A DNA stretch of 9,371 bases from an uncultured Collinsella sp. (lineage in GTDB: Bacteria; Actinomycetota; Coriobacteriia; Coriobacteriales; Coriobacteriaceae). The stretch covers positions 1 through 9,371 of the forward strand of contig CABUZD010000066.1 in NCBI GenBank assembly GCA_902495945.1. The letters run 5' to 3'. How positions within the stretch are numbered: position 1 is the stretch's first letter; every line of letters starts with the position of its first letter. The notes under the pieces were generated by a model that worked only from the letters and a program-made list of their open reading frames with translations, did not search any database and was not told the DNA's origin. Position numbers and translations under genes: made by a program. Of this stretch, positions 1 to 5,602 are shown one piece after another.

Positions 1-1071
1 CGCCGCATCAACACCAAGCCCATCCCGCGTTTGGGCGGAACGGCGGTGTTTTTGGGCCTGGTCGTTGCCTGCATTGTGCAAATCCTAGGTACCTGGTACC
101 TAGGCTGGCCACCCGTCCTGGTGCCGCACCCGCGCCTTCACATTAGCTATCCCATGCTGGCGCTCTCCTTTACCGTCATCTTTGCGACCGGCGCTATCGA
201 CGACGTCTTCCAGCTCACGCCCAAGCAAAAGCTGGCCGGACAGGTCCTCGCCGCGCTTATCGCCTGCATGGGCGGCCTAAAAATCGGCGTCATCGTCAAC
301 CCGTTTGCTCCCGGCGAGATCATGCTCGGATGGCTCGCCTACCCCATTACCGTGATCTATCTGGTGGCATTCACCAACATCATTAACCTCATCGACGGCC
401 TCGATGGCTTGGCCACGGGCATCTGCGGCATCGCGTCGTTCACCATGTTTTCGATGGCCGTTCTCTCGGGCCGCATCGACGCCGCCGCGCTCTCCATTGC
501 GCTCTTTGGCGCCTGTCTGGCCTTTTTGCGCTACAACTTCAACCCCGCAAGCATTTTCTTGGGCGACTCGGGGTCGCTGCTTCTGGGCTTTGCGCTAGGC
601 TCCATCTCGCTGCTCAACGTGAGCCGCACCGCCGCACTCACCTCGCTTATCATCCCGCTCATCGTTGCCGGCGTGCCTATCATCGACACGTTTAGCGCCA
701 TCGTGCGCCGCAAGCGCGCCCACATTAGCATCGGGCAGGCCGACAAGGGCCACATCCACCACCGCCTGATCCAAGAAGGCTACAACCAAAAACAGGCCGT
801 ACTGCTCATCTATGCCTGGTGCATCATGCTTTCGGCCGGCGCCGCCGCGATTAACCAGGTCGAGGTGCCCATGCGCGTGCTCATCTTCACCGTGCTCGCC
901 ATTGGCTCGGCGGCCTTTGCCAAGCATCTACATCTGTTTGAGCCCGTGCTGCGCCACCATTACAACAAGCGCACGCACGAGGACGAACTGGTCACCCCCG
1001 ACGACCCCGCTTTTAAGCAGGAGGAGCAGGCAGCCGAGGAGCGCAAGGAAGAGCGCCACCACAAGCTCTAG
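1..1071 (+). CDS. WecA/TagO-type undecaprenyl-phosphate GlcNAc-1-phosphate transferase, 5' end missing
   Basis: This integral membrane enzyme of the MraY/WecA/TagO family moves a sugar-1-phosphate (usually GlcNAc-1-P) from a UDP-sugar to undecaprenyl phosphate, the first lipid-linked step of wall glycopolymer or surface polysaccharide synthesis. The frame is open from base 1, so the gene starts upstream. The first visible residues, RRINTKPIPRLGG, already match the conserved cytosolic N-terminal loop. In the 356 visible residues I see the catalytic Asp pair (GAIDD, about 64-68), NIINLIDGLDGL (126-137), FLGDSGS (186-192) and the HIHHR motif (251-255), which points to WecA/TagO rather than MraY. 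Many hydrophobic segments lie between these motifs. The last 35 or so residues form a charged Glu/Lys/His tail. No clear terminator separates it from trpS, 172 bases downstream. The family call is firm; the sugar and final polymer cannot be told from sequence. Confidence 0.93.
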   Translation, partial: RRINTKPIPRLGGTAVFLGLVVACIVQILGTWYLGWPPVLVPHPRLHISYPMLALSFTVIFATGAIDDVFQLTPKQKLAGQVLAALIACMGGLKIGVIVNPFAPGEIMLGWLAYPITVIYLVAFTNIINLIDGLDGLATGICGIASFTMFSMAVLSGRIDAAALSIALFGACLAFLRYNFNPASIFLGDSGSLLLGFALGSISLLNVSRTAALTSLIIPLIVAGVPIIDTFSAIVRRKRAHISIGQADKGHIHHRLIQEGYNQKQAVLLIYAWCIMLSAGAAAINQVEVPMRVLIFTVLAIGSAAFAKHLHLFEPVLRHHYNKRTHEDELVTPDDPAFKQEEQAAEERKEERHHKL

Positions 1072-1206
1072 GGCAAGCTGCCGAGGATGCGCCCAGGCGC
1101 CGCTGGCCTAGCTCAGCCGCGCCGTACCCATCGCACAAGCCGCACCACGCTCCCGCCCCTCTCCCGCCCCTCGCCTACTTACGCACCGCCCCTCCAATAA
1201 ACGCGT

Positions 1207-1212
1207 TATCAT
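1207..1212 (+). promoter_or_regulatory. Possible -10 element for trpS (TATCAT)
   Basis: TATCAT matches the -10 consensus at five of six positions and lies 31 bases before the trpS ATG, which would give a leader of roughly 25 bases. No convincing -35 hexamer lies 16-18 bases upstream; the region is C-rich. No T-box or long leader is present between 1072 and 1243. The call is weak and trpS could also be read through from the upstream gene. Confidence 0.3.
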
Positions 1213-1243
1213 CTTGACCCATGAACATACGTTAGGAGCAATC

Positions 1244-2293
1244 ATGCCAAACGAGAACAGCTACGAAGTCGCGCTGCAAAAGAGCAACGCCATTCGCGAG
1301 GGTCTGACCAAAACGCCCGAGAAGTTCACCATGCTCACCGGCGACCGCCCCACCGGACGCTTGCACCTGGGCCACTACTTTGGCACCCTCAAGGGCCGTG
1401 TTGAACTGCAGAACATGGGCGCCAAGACCAACGTGCTCATCGCCGACTACCAGGTCATCACCGACCGCGACACCACCGAGCACATCCAGGACAACGTGTA
1501 CAACATGGTCATGGACTACCTTGCCTGCGGTATCGACCCCGATAAGACCATGATCTACGCTCACTCCGCCGTGCCCGCCGCCAACCAGCTCATGCTGCCG
1601 TTCCTATCGCTGGTGTCCGAGGCCGAGCTGGCGCGCAACCCCACGGTCAAGGCCGAGATGGAGGCCTCGGGCCACGAGCTTACCGGCCTTCTGCTCACCT
1701 ACCCGGTGCACCAGGCCTGCGACATTCTGTTCTGCAAGGGCAACGTCGTGCCCGTCGGTCGCGACCAGCTGCCGCACATCGAGCTCACCCGCACCATCGC
1801 CCGCCGCTTTAACAACCGCTACGGCAAGGTATTTCCCGAGGTCGACGCATTGCTGTCCGAGACCCCGCTGCTTCCCGGCCTTGACGGTCGCAAGATGAGC
1901 AAGAGCTACGGCAACGCCATCAATATCTCGATGACCGCCGAGGAGACGGCCAAACGCATCAAGAAGAGCCAGACCGACTCCGAGCGCATGATCACGTTCG
2001 ATCCCGAGAACCGCCCCGGCGTGTCTGGCCTGCTTTCGACAGCCGCCATCTGCACCGGTCGCTCCGAGGTCGAGATTGCCGAGGAGATTGGCATGGGCGG
2101 CTCCGGCCAGCTCAAGAAGTACGTGACTGAGGCCGTCAACGAGTACTTCGCACCTATCCGCGAGCGTCGCCAGCGCTACGAGAACGATCTGGACTATGTG
2201 AAGGATGTCCTACACGAGGGCAACCGTCGTGCTAACGAGATCGCCGAGCAGACCCTGGCAGAGGTTCAGGATGCCATGGGCATGGTGTACTAG
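1244..2293 (+). CDS. trpS: Tryptophanyl-tRNA synthetase
   Basis: This cytosolic class I aminoacyl-tRNA synthetase charges tRNA-Trp with tryptophan using ATP. The 349-residue product has the normal length for the family. The HIGH-type signature is HLGH (residues 41-44) within GDRPTGRLHLGHYFGTL, and the KMSKS loop is intact at 217-221 (GRKMSKSYGN). VGRDQLPHIELTR (171-183) is the conserved Rossmann-fold segment. The GDRPTG form, rather than the GxQPSG form of E. coli and Bacillus, places it in the subtype also seen in streptococci. I chose the ATG at 1244 because AGGAG (1234-1238) lies five bases before it. An in-frame TTG at 1214 would add ten residues but has no ribosome site. An intrinsic terminator follows 35 bases after the stop, so this is the end of a transcription unit. 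The identification is very secure. Confidence 0.97.
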   Translation: MPNENSYEVALQKSNAIREGLTKTPEKFTMLTGDRPTGRLHLGHYFGTLKGRVELQNMGAKTNVLIADYQVITDRDTTEHIQDNVYNMVMDYLACGIDPDKTMIYAHSAVPAANQLMLPFLSLVSEAELARNPTVKAEMEASGHELTGLLLTYPVHQACDILFCKGNVVPVGRDQLPHIELTRTIARRFNNRYGKVFPEVDALLSETPLLPGLDGRKMSKSYGNAINISMTAEETAKRIKKSQTDSERMITFDPENRPGVSGLLSTAAICTGRSEVEIAEEIGMGGSGQLKKYVTEAVNEYFAPIRERRQRYENDLDYVKDVLHEGNRRANEIAEQTLAEVQDAMGMVY

Positions 2294-2328
2294 ACCGATC
2301 TGCTGGCTTGAGCTTTCGATTGCTATAG

Positions 2329-2356
2329 GGCGGGCGCTACGGCGTCCGCCTTTTTT
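2329..2356 (+). terminator. Intrinsic terminator of trpS
   Basis: A nine-base-pair GC-rich stem (GGCGGGCGC with GCGTCCGCC, one G-U pair) closed by the tetraloop TACG is followed at once by six T residues. It lies 35 bases after the trpS stop and is a textbook Rho-independent terminator. Confidence 0.9.
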
Positions 2357-2403
2357 GGAGCCGGACCGCTTCGGCTCCGCCCATCGCACTCCCCCGACAA
2401 ACA

Positions 2404-2445
2404 GGAACAGGCCCGCCGGCAGTTAGTTGCCAGCGGGCCTGTTCC
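2404..2445. repeat. 42-base inverted repeat (13 bp perfect arms plus inner 4 bp)
   Basis: The arms GGAACAGGCCCGC (2404-2416) and GCGGGCCTGTTCC (2433-2445) are perfect complements. After one C/A mismatch the stem continues with GGCA/TGCC around the loop GTTAGT. No T-run follows on the + strand, and only a weak CCTGTTTGTC follows on the - strand, so it is not a standard terminator. The arm GGAACAGGCCC resembles the GGGGACAGGCC core in the loops of the REP-like hairpins nearby, so it may be a diverged member of the same class. It could also be a weak stop for - strand transcription coming from the MGMT-family gene. Confidence 0.7.
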
Positions 2446-2620
2446 CGAAGTACACCGTTGAATCGCACAGAGGGGAGGAATGCGAATCAAACTCAACAGG
2501 GCAGGCTTTTTCATCGCCTATTGCCTGCTCCGTTGCTGAAACCAGCATAGTTCACCGTGGTTTACTTTCTAGCGTCAATATGCACCGCCATACCTTCTCC
2601 ATAAGTTAGCCCGAGTAAAC
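2446..2620. other. Intergenic stretch without a supported gene
   Basis: Between the 42-base inverted repeat and the first REP-like hairpin the base use is more AT-rich than in the genes. A 19-codon frame (2480-2539, starting MRIKLNRAGFFIAYC) follows a purine-rich AGGGGAGGA. The GGAGG lies only one base from the ATG, which is too close for normal initiation, so I do not call it a gene. I see no RNA gene or coding pattern in the rest. Confidence 0.4.
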
Positions 2621-2661
2621 TAAACCACCACAAAGGGGATAGGCACCTTTGTGGTGGTTTA
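2621..2661. repeat. REP-like hairpin repeat, copy 1
   Basis: A perfect 16-bp inverted repeat (TAAACCACCACAAAGG at 2621-2636, complement at 2646-2661) surrounds the nine-base loop GGATAGGCA. It begins 16 bases past the stop of the - strand MGMT-family gene, so it forms the 3' end of that message. The loop is in the same orientation as copy 3 (+ strand GGGGAYAGGCACC) and opposite to copies 2 and 4. Its arms end in only three T/A residues, so as a terminator it would be weak. It is most likely a dispersed palindromic repeat. Confidence 0.85.
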
Positions 2662-2677
2662 CGCCACAGCAGAGCCG

Positions 2678-2998
2678 CTAGAGCCCCGCTGGCCAGCGAC
2701 AGGCGGCCAAGTCGACGTGCATGTCGTCCTTAAACGCCACACCCTCCCCTAGCAAAAGCTCACGTTGAGCATCAGGGCCGCCAAAGGCAAAGCCTTCGCA
2801 AATGCGACCGTCGGCAAACACCACGCGGTGACAGGGAATCTCGCCGGGGCGCGGATTACTATGCAGGGCATACCCCACGTACCGCGCGCTTCGTGGACGA
2901 CCGGCAAGCAGCGCCACCTGGCCATACGTGGCGACCATCCCCTCGGGGATCTGCTCGACCACCTCGTACACCCGTTCAAAAAAGCCCTCAGACGCCAT
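2678..2998 (-). CDS. One-domain MGMT-family protein (ATL-sized, with the methyl-acceptor Cys present)
   Basis: This 106-residue protein is just the DNA-binding and active-site domain of O6-alkylguanine-DNA alkyltransferases, with no N-terminal domain, the size of alkyltransferase-like (ATL) proteins. Visible motifs are ATYGQVA (23-29; Tyr that rotates the base), RPRSARYVGYAL (34-45; arginine-finger region, probably Arg39) and IPCHRVV (54-60). ATL proteins typically have Trp at the acceptor position, whereas here Cys56 is kept, so direct repair of O6-methylguanine is possible. I chose the ATG at 2998 because AAGGGAG lies six bases upstream. A longer GTG start at 3037 would begin inside the arm of hairpin copy 2 and has no ribosome site. 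The gene follows degV by 79 bases on the same strand and may be co-transcribed. The family is certain; repair versus damage-flagging is open. Confidence 0.88.
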   Translation of the reverse strand: MASEGFFERVYEVVEQIPEGMVATYGQVALLAGRPRSARYVGYALHSNPRPGEIPCHRVVFADGRICEGFAFGGPDAQRELLLGEGVAFKDDMHVDLAACRWPAGL

Positions 2999-3024
2999 TG
3001 CTCGCTCCCTTCCACCCGGAAAAG

Positions 3025-3068
3025 CATAAACCACCACAAAGGGCCTGTCCCCTTTGTGGTGGTTTATG
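3025..3068. repeat. REP-like hairpin repeat, copy 2 (inverted loop)
   Basis: This is the longest copy: 19 perfect base pairs (CATAAACCACCACAAAGGG at 3025-3043 with its complement at 3050-3068) and a six-base loop CCTGTC. The core reads GGGGACAGGCCC on the - strand, opposite to copies 1 and 3. It begins nine bases after the degV stop codon and lies just upstream of the ribosome site of the MGMT-family gene, so it separates the two on any shared message. It could lower expression of the downstream gene or protect the degV 3' end. Confidence 0.88.
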
Positions 3069-3077
3069 GCAGGTCGG

Positions 3078-3932
3078 TTAGTTAGCGGGCTGGAAGAAGG
3101 CTACGGCGACGGCGCCGGGGCCTACGTGGGTGCCGATGGTGGCACCAATGGTGTGAACGGGCAGTTCGCCCTCGGTGTGACCAGCCCACAGTGCCGCGCT
3201 GTCCTCGATATACTTCTTGAGCACCGCATCCGAAAGACCCGTATAGCCGAGCGCCAGCGGCATGGAAAAGTCGATGCCGCCCGCCTTTTCGACCTTTTGG
3301 TTCAGCAGGTTGCGGCCGTTCTTGGAACCGCGCGCCTTACCCAGTTGCACGATCAGACCGTCCTCGACAGCCACCACGGGCTTCACATTGAGCAGCGTGC
3401 CCACAGCGCCAGCCGCAGCAGACAGACGACCGCCGCGCACCAGGTACTCCAGCGTCTCGAGCAGGCCGATGACGACCACGCGGTCACGGACGGCCTCGAC
3501 GGCCGCCGCGATCTGGGCCGCACTACGGCCCTCGTCCACCAGGCGCAGGGCATACTCGACCAGGACGCGCTCACCCAGGGTGACGTTGTTGCTGTCTACC
3601 ACGTACACGTCGCCGCCCGGCGCCTCGGCAAGTGCGGTACGGGCACTCTGATTGGTGCCTGATAGCTTAGCGCCCACGGTAATAATCACAGCCTCATCGC
3701 CGGCTTCACGAACCTTGGCAATCGCCTGCGAAAACGCGTACGGGTTGACCTGGCCGGTCTTGGGCAGCTCATCGCGCTCCACGAGCATCTCGTAAAAGCG
3801 CTGGTGATCGATGTCGATGCCATCCATGTACACATCGGTGCCAAAGGTAACGGACAGCGGCAAAACGGCCAGTGCCGGGTGCTCCGCCGGCGACATATCG
3901 CTCGCGGAATCGGTAATAATACGAATGGACAT
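3078..3932 (-). CDS. DegV family fatty-acid-binding protein (FakB-type)
   Basis: DegV-fold proteins bind a fatty acid and, in Firmicutes, present it as FakB to the kinase FakA, which makes acyl-phosphate for phospholipid synthesis. The 284-residue product has the usual length. It opens with MSIRIITDSASD, the standard N-terminal strand and loop. KTGQVNP (58-64) takes the place of the usual TSQPS segment, and AKLSGTNQSA (88-97) is the ligand-carboxylate loop. LLETLEYLVRGGRLS (157-171), LLNVKPVV (180-187) and GTHVGPGAVAVAF (267-279) are highly characteristic. The ATG at 3932 has AAAGGA six bases upstream; a longer start at 3980 adds a 16-residue basic leader with no family match. A marR gene lies 127 bases upstream on the same strand with no clear terminator between. 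No FakA gene is in the window. The family call is firm; the lipid ligand is unknown. Confidence 0.95.
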   Translation of the reverse strand: MSIRIITDSASDMSPAEHPALAVLPLSVTFGTDVYMDGIDIDHQRFYEMLVERDELPKTGQVNPYAFSQAIAKVREAGDEAVIITVGAKLSGTNQSARTALAEAPGGDVYVVDSNNVTLGERVLVEYALRLVDEGRSAAQIAAAVEAVRDRVVVIGLLETLEYLVRGGRLSAAAGAVGTLLNVKPVVAVEDGLIVQLGKARGSKNGRNLLNQKVEKAGGIDFSMPLALGYTGLSDAVLKKYIEDSAALWAGHTEGELPVHTIGATIGTHVGPGAVAVAFFQPAN

Positions 3933-4019
3933 AGCGAATCCTTTCTTTCGCGGACCTCTCGCGGGGAATTTTGACAGCAATGCCCCGGCACGGCATACGC
4001 GCTCAAACGGGACTATGCA

Positions 4020-4035
4020 GTTGTTAAGTTGTTAA
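4020..4035. promoter_or_regulatory. Tandem GTTGTTAA motif between marR and degV
   Basis: Two adjacent copies of GTTGTTAA (4020-4027, 4028-4035) lie about 90 bases before the degV start and 25 bases after the marR stop. A further TTTGTTAAC lies at 4594-4602, upstream of marR. Repeats near both genes could be operator half-sites for the MarR protein or part of a - strand promoter (TTAACA resembles a -35). No complete promoter can be assigned, so this is a suggestion only. Confidence 0.3.
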
Positions 4036-4059
4036 TTGGAAGCAAATGCCTTGGCGGCC

Positions 4060-4509
4060 TTAGATCTCGCGCAGGGTGTTGAGAATCGTGCGCAGCGACG
4101 CATACATCTGCTCGCGCTGCTCCACACCCATAGCCTTACCGGTGGTATCGAGCACCTCGCGAATGATGCGGTCCGCCTCGCTCATGCTCTCGCCGCCCAG
4201 AGCGGTCAGGCGCACCGGAGCACGATACTTAACGGCGGCATCGCCCGAATCATCGACCTCGACGTAGCCGCTCTCCTCCAGATGCGCGAGCGTACGCGAG
4301 ACGGCGGCGCGGGTCACGCCTGCCATGCGAGCCAGGTCGGCGCCAGTCAGGCCGTCCTTGCTGCGCTCAAGATAGTACAGGCACATAACGTCGGAGCCCT
4401 TGAGACCCAGCCTTGCGCCCTCAGACGTCTTAATGCGCTGGATCTCCTTGTAGAGTCCGCTGATCAGTCCGACAAAGTCCTCGAAACGTGTCTCGTCGCT
4501 CTGCTGCAT
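4060..4509 (-). CDS. MarR-family winged-helix transcriptional regulator
   Basis: The 149-residue protein has the normal size and order of a MarR repressor. It begins with a dimerisation helix (about 8-33). The DNA-binding domain follows, with SDVMCLYYL (39-47), the helix-turn-helix LTGADLARMAGVTRAAVSR (54-72), the helix HLEESGYVEV (76-85) and a wing (86-102) ending in APVRLTALG. A C-terminal dimer helix runs from about 110 to 149. The ATG at 4509 has AAGGCGG eight bases upstream. It sits directly upstream of degV on the same strand. FabT, the regulator of fatty acid synthesis in streptococci and lactobacilli, is a MarR protein, and DegV/FakB supplies exogenous fatty acids. A lipid-linked role is therefore plausible, but it rests on neighbourhood alone. 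The effector and targets are unknown. Confidence 0.92.
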   Translation of the reverse strand: MQQSDETRFEDFVGLISGLYKEIQRIKTSEGARLGLKGSDVMCLYYLERSKDGLTGADLARMAGVTRAAVSRTLAHLEESGYVEVDDSGDAAVKYRAPVRLTALGGESMSEADRIIREVLDTTGKAMGVEQREQMYASLRTILNTLREI

Positions 4510-4614
4510 GGGAGACGACCGCCTTTCGCTTGCATAATGCTAACGGGTAAACATCTTAGCCGTACTTAACGGCCGCCAGCCCTGCACGCCCTATTTGTTA
4601 ACCCATCAACATAA

Positions 4615-4653
4615 AAACCACCACAAAGGGGACAGGCACCTTTGTGGTGGTTT
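4615..4653. repeat. REP-like hairpin repeat, copy 3
   Basis: A 15-bp perfect inverted repeat (AAACCACCACAAAGG at 4615-4629, complement at 4639-4653) encloses the loop GGACAGGCA. It starts eight bases past the stop codon of the B3/4 gene, the closest of the four copies. Loop orientation is as in copy 1. Only three T residues end the 3' arm on either strand, so termination would be inefficient; an mRNA-end-protecting role or a mobile-element remnant are the main options. Confidence 0.87.
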
Positions 4654-4661
4654 GGGCCGAG

Positions 4662-5381
4662 CTACAGTTCCACGCGCGGGTTATCGCGGGTCACAAGCGT
4701 CTTAACGACAACCGTAGCGCCCAGATAACGCTCGAGCAACTCGGCGAGACGATCAACGGCAGCCTGGCAATCCCCCATCCGCTCGGGCTCCACGCACTCA
4801 ATCGCCAGGAACGCATCGGCCGAATCATCGGACAGCGCCGTGCGAACGCCGTCGCGCCAGTTCCAGCAGCGGCACACGGCGCCCGCATCGTCGATGTAGG
4901 CAAGCTCGCCGGGCAGCGTCGGGTCATCCATATCCTCGCCAAGCGGCAGGAACGCATCCCCGCCACCAGTGACCGCCAGGCGCAGATCGCCCTCGATAGC
5001 GCGCAGGTCCTCGCCGCCAACGGGCAGCGCGTAGGTCAGCGACACCGTGTTATAGATGTCCACCGCAGGCGTAATGTGGCCCACCGGCTTACCTTTGAGC
5101 ACGCGTTTGAGCAGGTTCTCGATTGAGCAACGCGCACCCTTTTTGGTCTTGAACAGACGATAGGCCTCGCGCCATGCCTTGACCGGTGCGTTCTCGCTGA
5201 TAGTATCGCTGGTCAGATGACGCTCCGCGTCGATATTGGCGCGGTCGAGCAACGCCGCAATCGCGTCCACGTCCTCCTGGGGAATCTGAACCGCGGGCTT
5301 CATGCCCTTCACGACCACAACACCGACCGCTGCCCGCGGAAACAGCTCCCAGAATGAATCCTCGGCAATAAAGCTCTTCAT
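4662..5381 (-). CDS. Free-standing B3/4 domain protein (PheRS beta-subunit editing-domain homologue)
   Basis: The 239-residue protein matches stand-alone B3/B4 domain proteins, related to the editing module of the phenylalanyl-tRNA synthetase beta subunit. Conserved family segments are VKAWREAYRLF (67-77), SIENLLKRVLKG (86-97), AVDIYNTVSLTYALPVGGEDL (106-126), GDLRLAVTGGGDAFLPLG (131-148) and PGELAYIDDAGAVCRCWNWRDG (157-178). The ends of the protein are less conserved. By homology it may hydrolyse mischarged tRNA or bind an amino-acid-like ligand, but the activity of most free-standing members is not established. The ATG at 5381 has AAGGGAG five bases upstream; an earlier start at 5408 has none. 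A promoter, a small hairpin and a terminator-like hairpin precede it, so expression may be controlled by attenuation. REP-like copy 3 follows its stop directly. The domain call is confident; the function is not. Confidence 0.88.
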   Translation of the reverse strand: MKSFIAEDSFWELFPRAAVGVVVVKGMKPAVQIPQEDVDAIAALLDRANIDAERHLTSDTISENAPVKAWREAYRLFKTKKGARCSIENLLKRVLKGKPVGHITPAVDIYNTVSLTYALPVGGEDLRAIEGDLRLAVTGGGDAFLPLGEDMDDPTLPGELAYIDDAGAVCRCWNWRDGVRTALSDDSADAFLAIECVEPERMGDCQAAVDRLAELLERYLGATVVVKTLVTRDNPRVEL

Positions 5382-5418
5382 ACGTGCTCCCTTCACGATT
5401 CGCCCCAATGCGAATGCC

Positions 5419-5482
5419 TAAACAAAAAGCGCTCTCACAGCGGCCACCTTCAAAGTCCTACGGTGCCGCCACAAGAGCGCTT
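5419..5482 (-). terminator. Intrinsic terminator hairpin, upstream of the B3/4 gene (possible attenuator)
   Basis: Read on the - strand, AAGCGCTCT (5482-5474) pairs with AGAGCGCTT (5435-5427). A symmetric four-base internal loop separates this from an inner stem (GGTGCCGC at 5462-5469 with GCGGCCACC at 5440-5448, one bulged C). T-rich TTTTTGTTT follows, two of its T residues being the end of the stem. This is a good Rho-independent terminator. It lies 121 bases past the pckA stop and 37 bases before the B3/4 ATG. It can be either the pckA terminator or, given the promoter-like sequence at 5524-5552, an attenuator in the B3/4 leader. Confidence 0.7.
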
Positions 5483-5487
5483 ACGCT

Positions 5488-5509
5488 GTCCCCATCCGGA
5501 GAAGGGGAC
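5488..5509 (-). other. Small leader hairpin GTCCCC...GGGGAC
   Basis: GTCCCC and GGGGAC form a six-base-pair stem with a ten-base loop, located between the predicted B3/4 transcription start (about 5517) and the terminator hairpin. It could be the first stem of a leader RNA. The GGGGAC arm also resembles the core of the REP-like repeats, so it may instead be a repeat remnant. Confidence 0.45.
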
Positions 5510-5523
5510 GATATGTCAGGCGT

Positions 5524-5552
5524 ATTGTAACCCGAGTCATCCACGCGAGCAA
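5524..5552 (-). promoter_or_regulatory. Predicted sigma-70-type promoter for the B3/4 leader
   Basis: On the - strand TACAAT (5529-5524) matches the -10 consensus at five of six positions, and TTGCTC (5552-5547) lies exactly 17 bases upstream. The -35 hexamer overlaps the end of REP-like copy 4, so that repeat would have supplied part of the promoter. A start near 5517 gives a leader of about 136 bases to the B3/4 ATG, with the terminator-like hairpin inside it. Confidence 0.45.
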
Positions 5553-5588
5553 AACCACCACAAAGGTGCCCCCTTTATGATGGTTTTG
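5550..5588. repeat. REP-like hairpin repeat, copy 4 (diverged)
   Basis: The arms CAAAACCACCACAAAGG (5550-5566) and CCTTTATGATGGTTTTG (5572-5588) pair over 17 positions with two changes. Read as - strand RNA, both changed positions become G-U pairs, so the hairpin survives in the pckA message; read as + strand RNA both are A-C mismatches. It begins 14 bases past the pckA stop. The loop is GC-rich and in the orientation of copy 2. Confidence 0.82.
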
Positions 5589-5602
5589 AGTCTGAGGCGA
5601 CG

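Noticed and set aside
1109..1116. TAGCTCAG, reminiscent of a tRNA D-arm
   Set aside because: No matching T-arm, anticodon stem or acceptor stem is present nearby.
2480..2539. 19-codon frame MRIKLNRAGFFIAYC... behind AGGGGAGGA
   Set aside because: GGAGG lies only one base from the ATG, there is no homology I recognise, and the frame is too short to judge.
3054..3662. 202-codon + strand frame opposite degV
   Set aside because: It is a shadow of the conserved degV gene and begins inside a repeat arm, with no ribosome site or domain.
5427..5482. T-box riboswitch before the B3/4 gene, suggested by GTGGCGGCACCG
   Set aside because: The match to the T-box consensus AGGGTGGNACCGCG is partial and the leader is too short for Stem I with a specifier loop.
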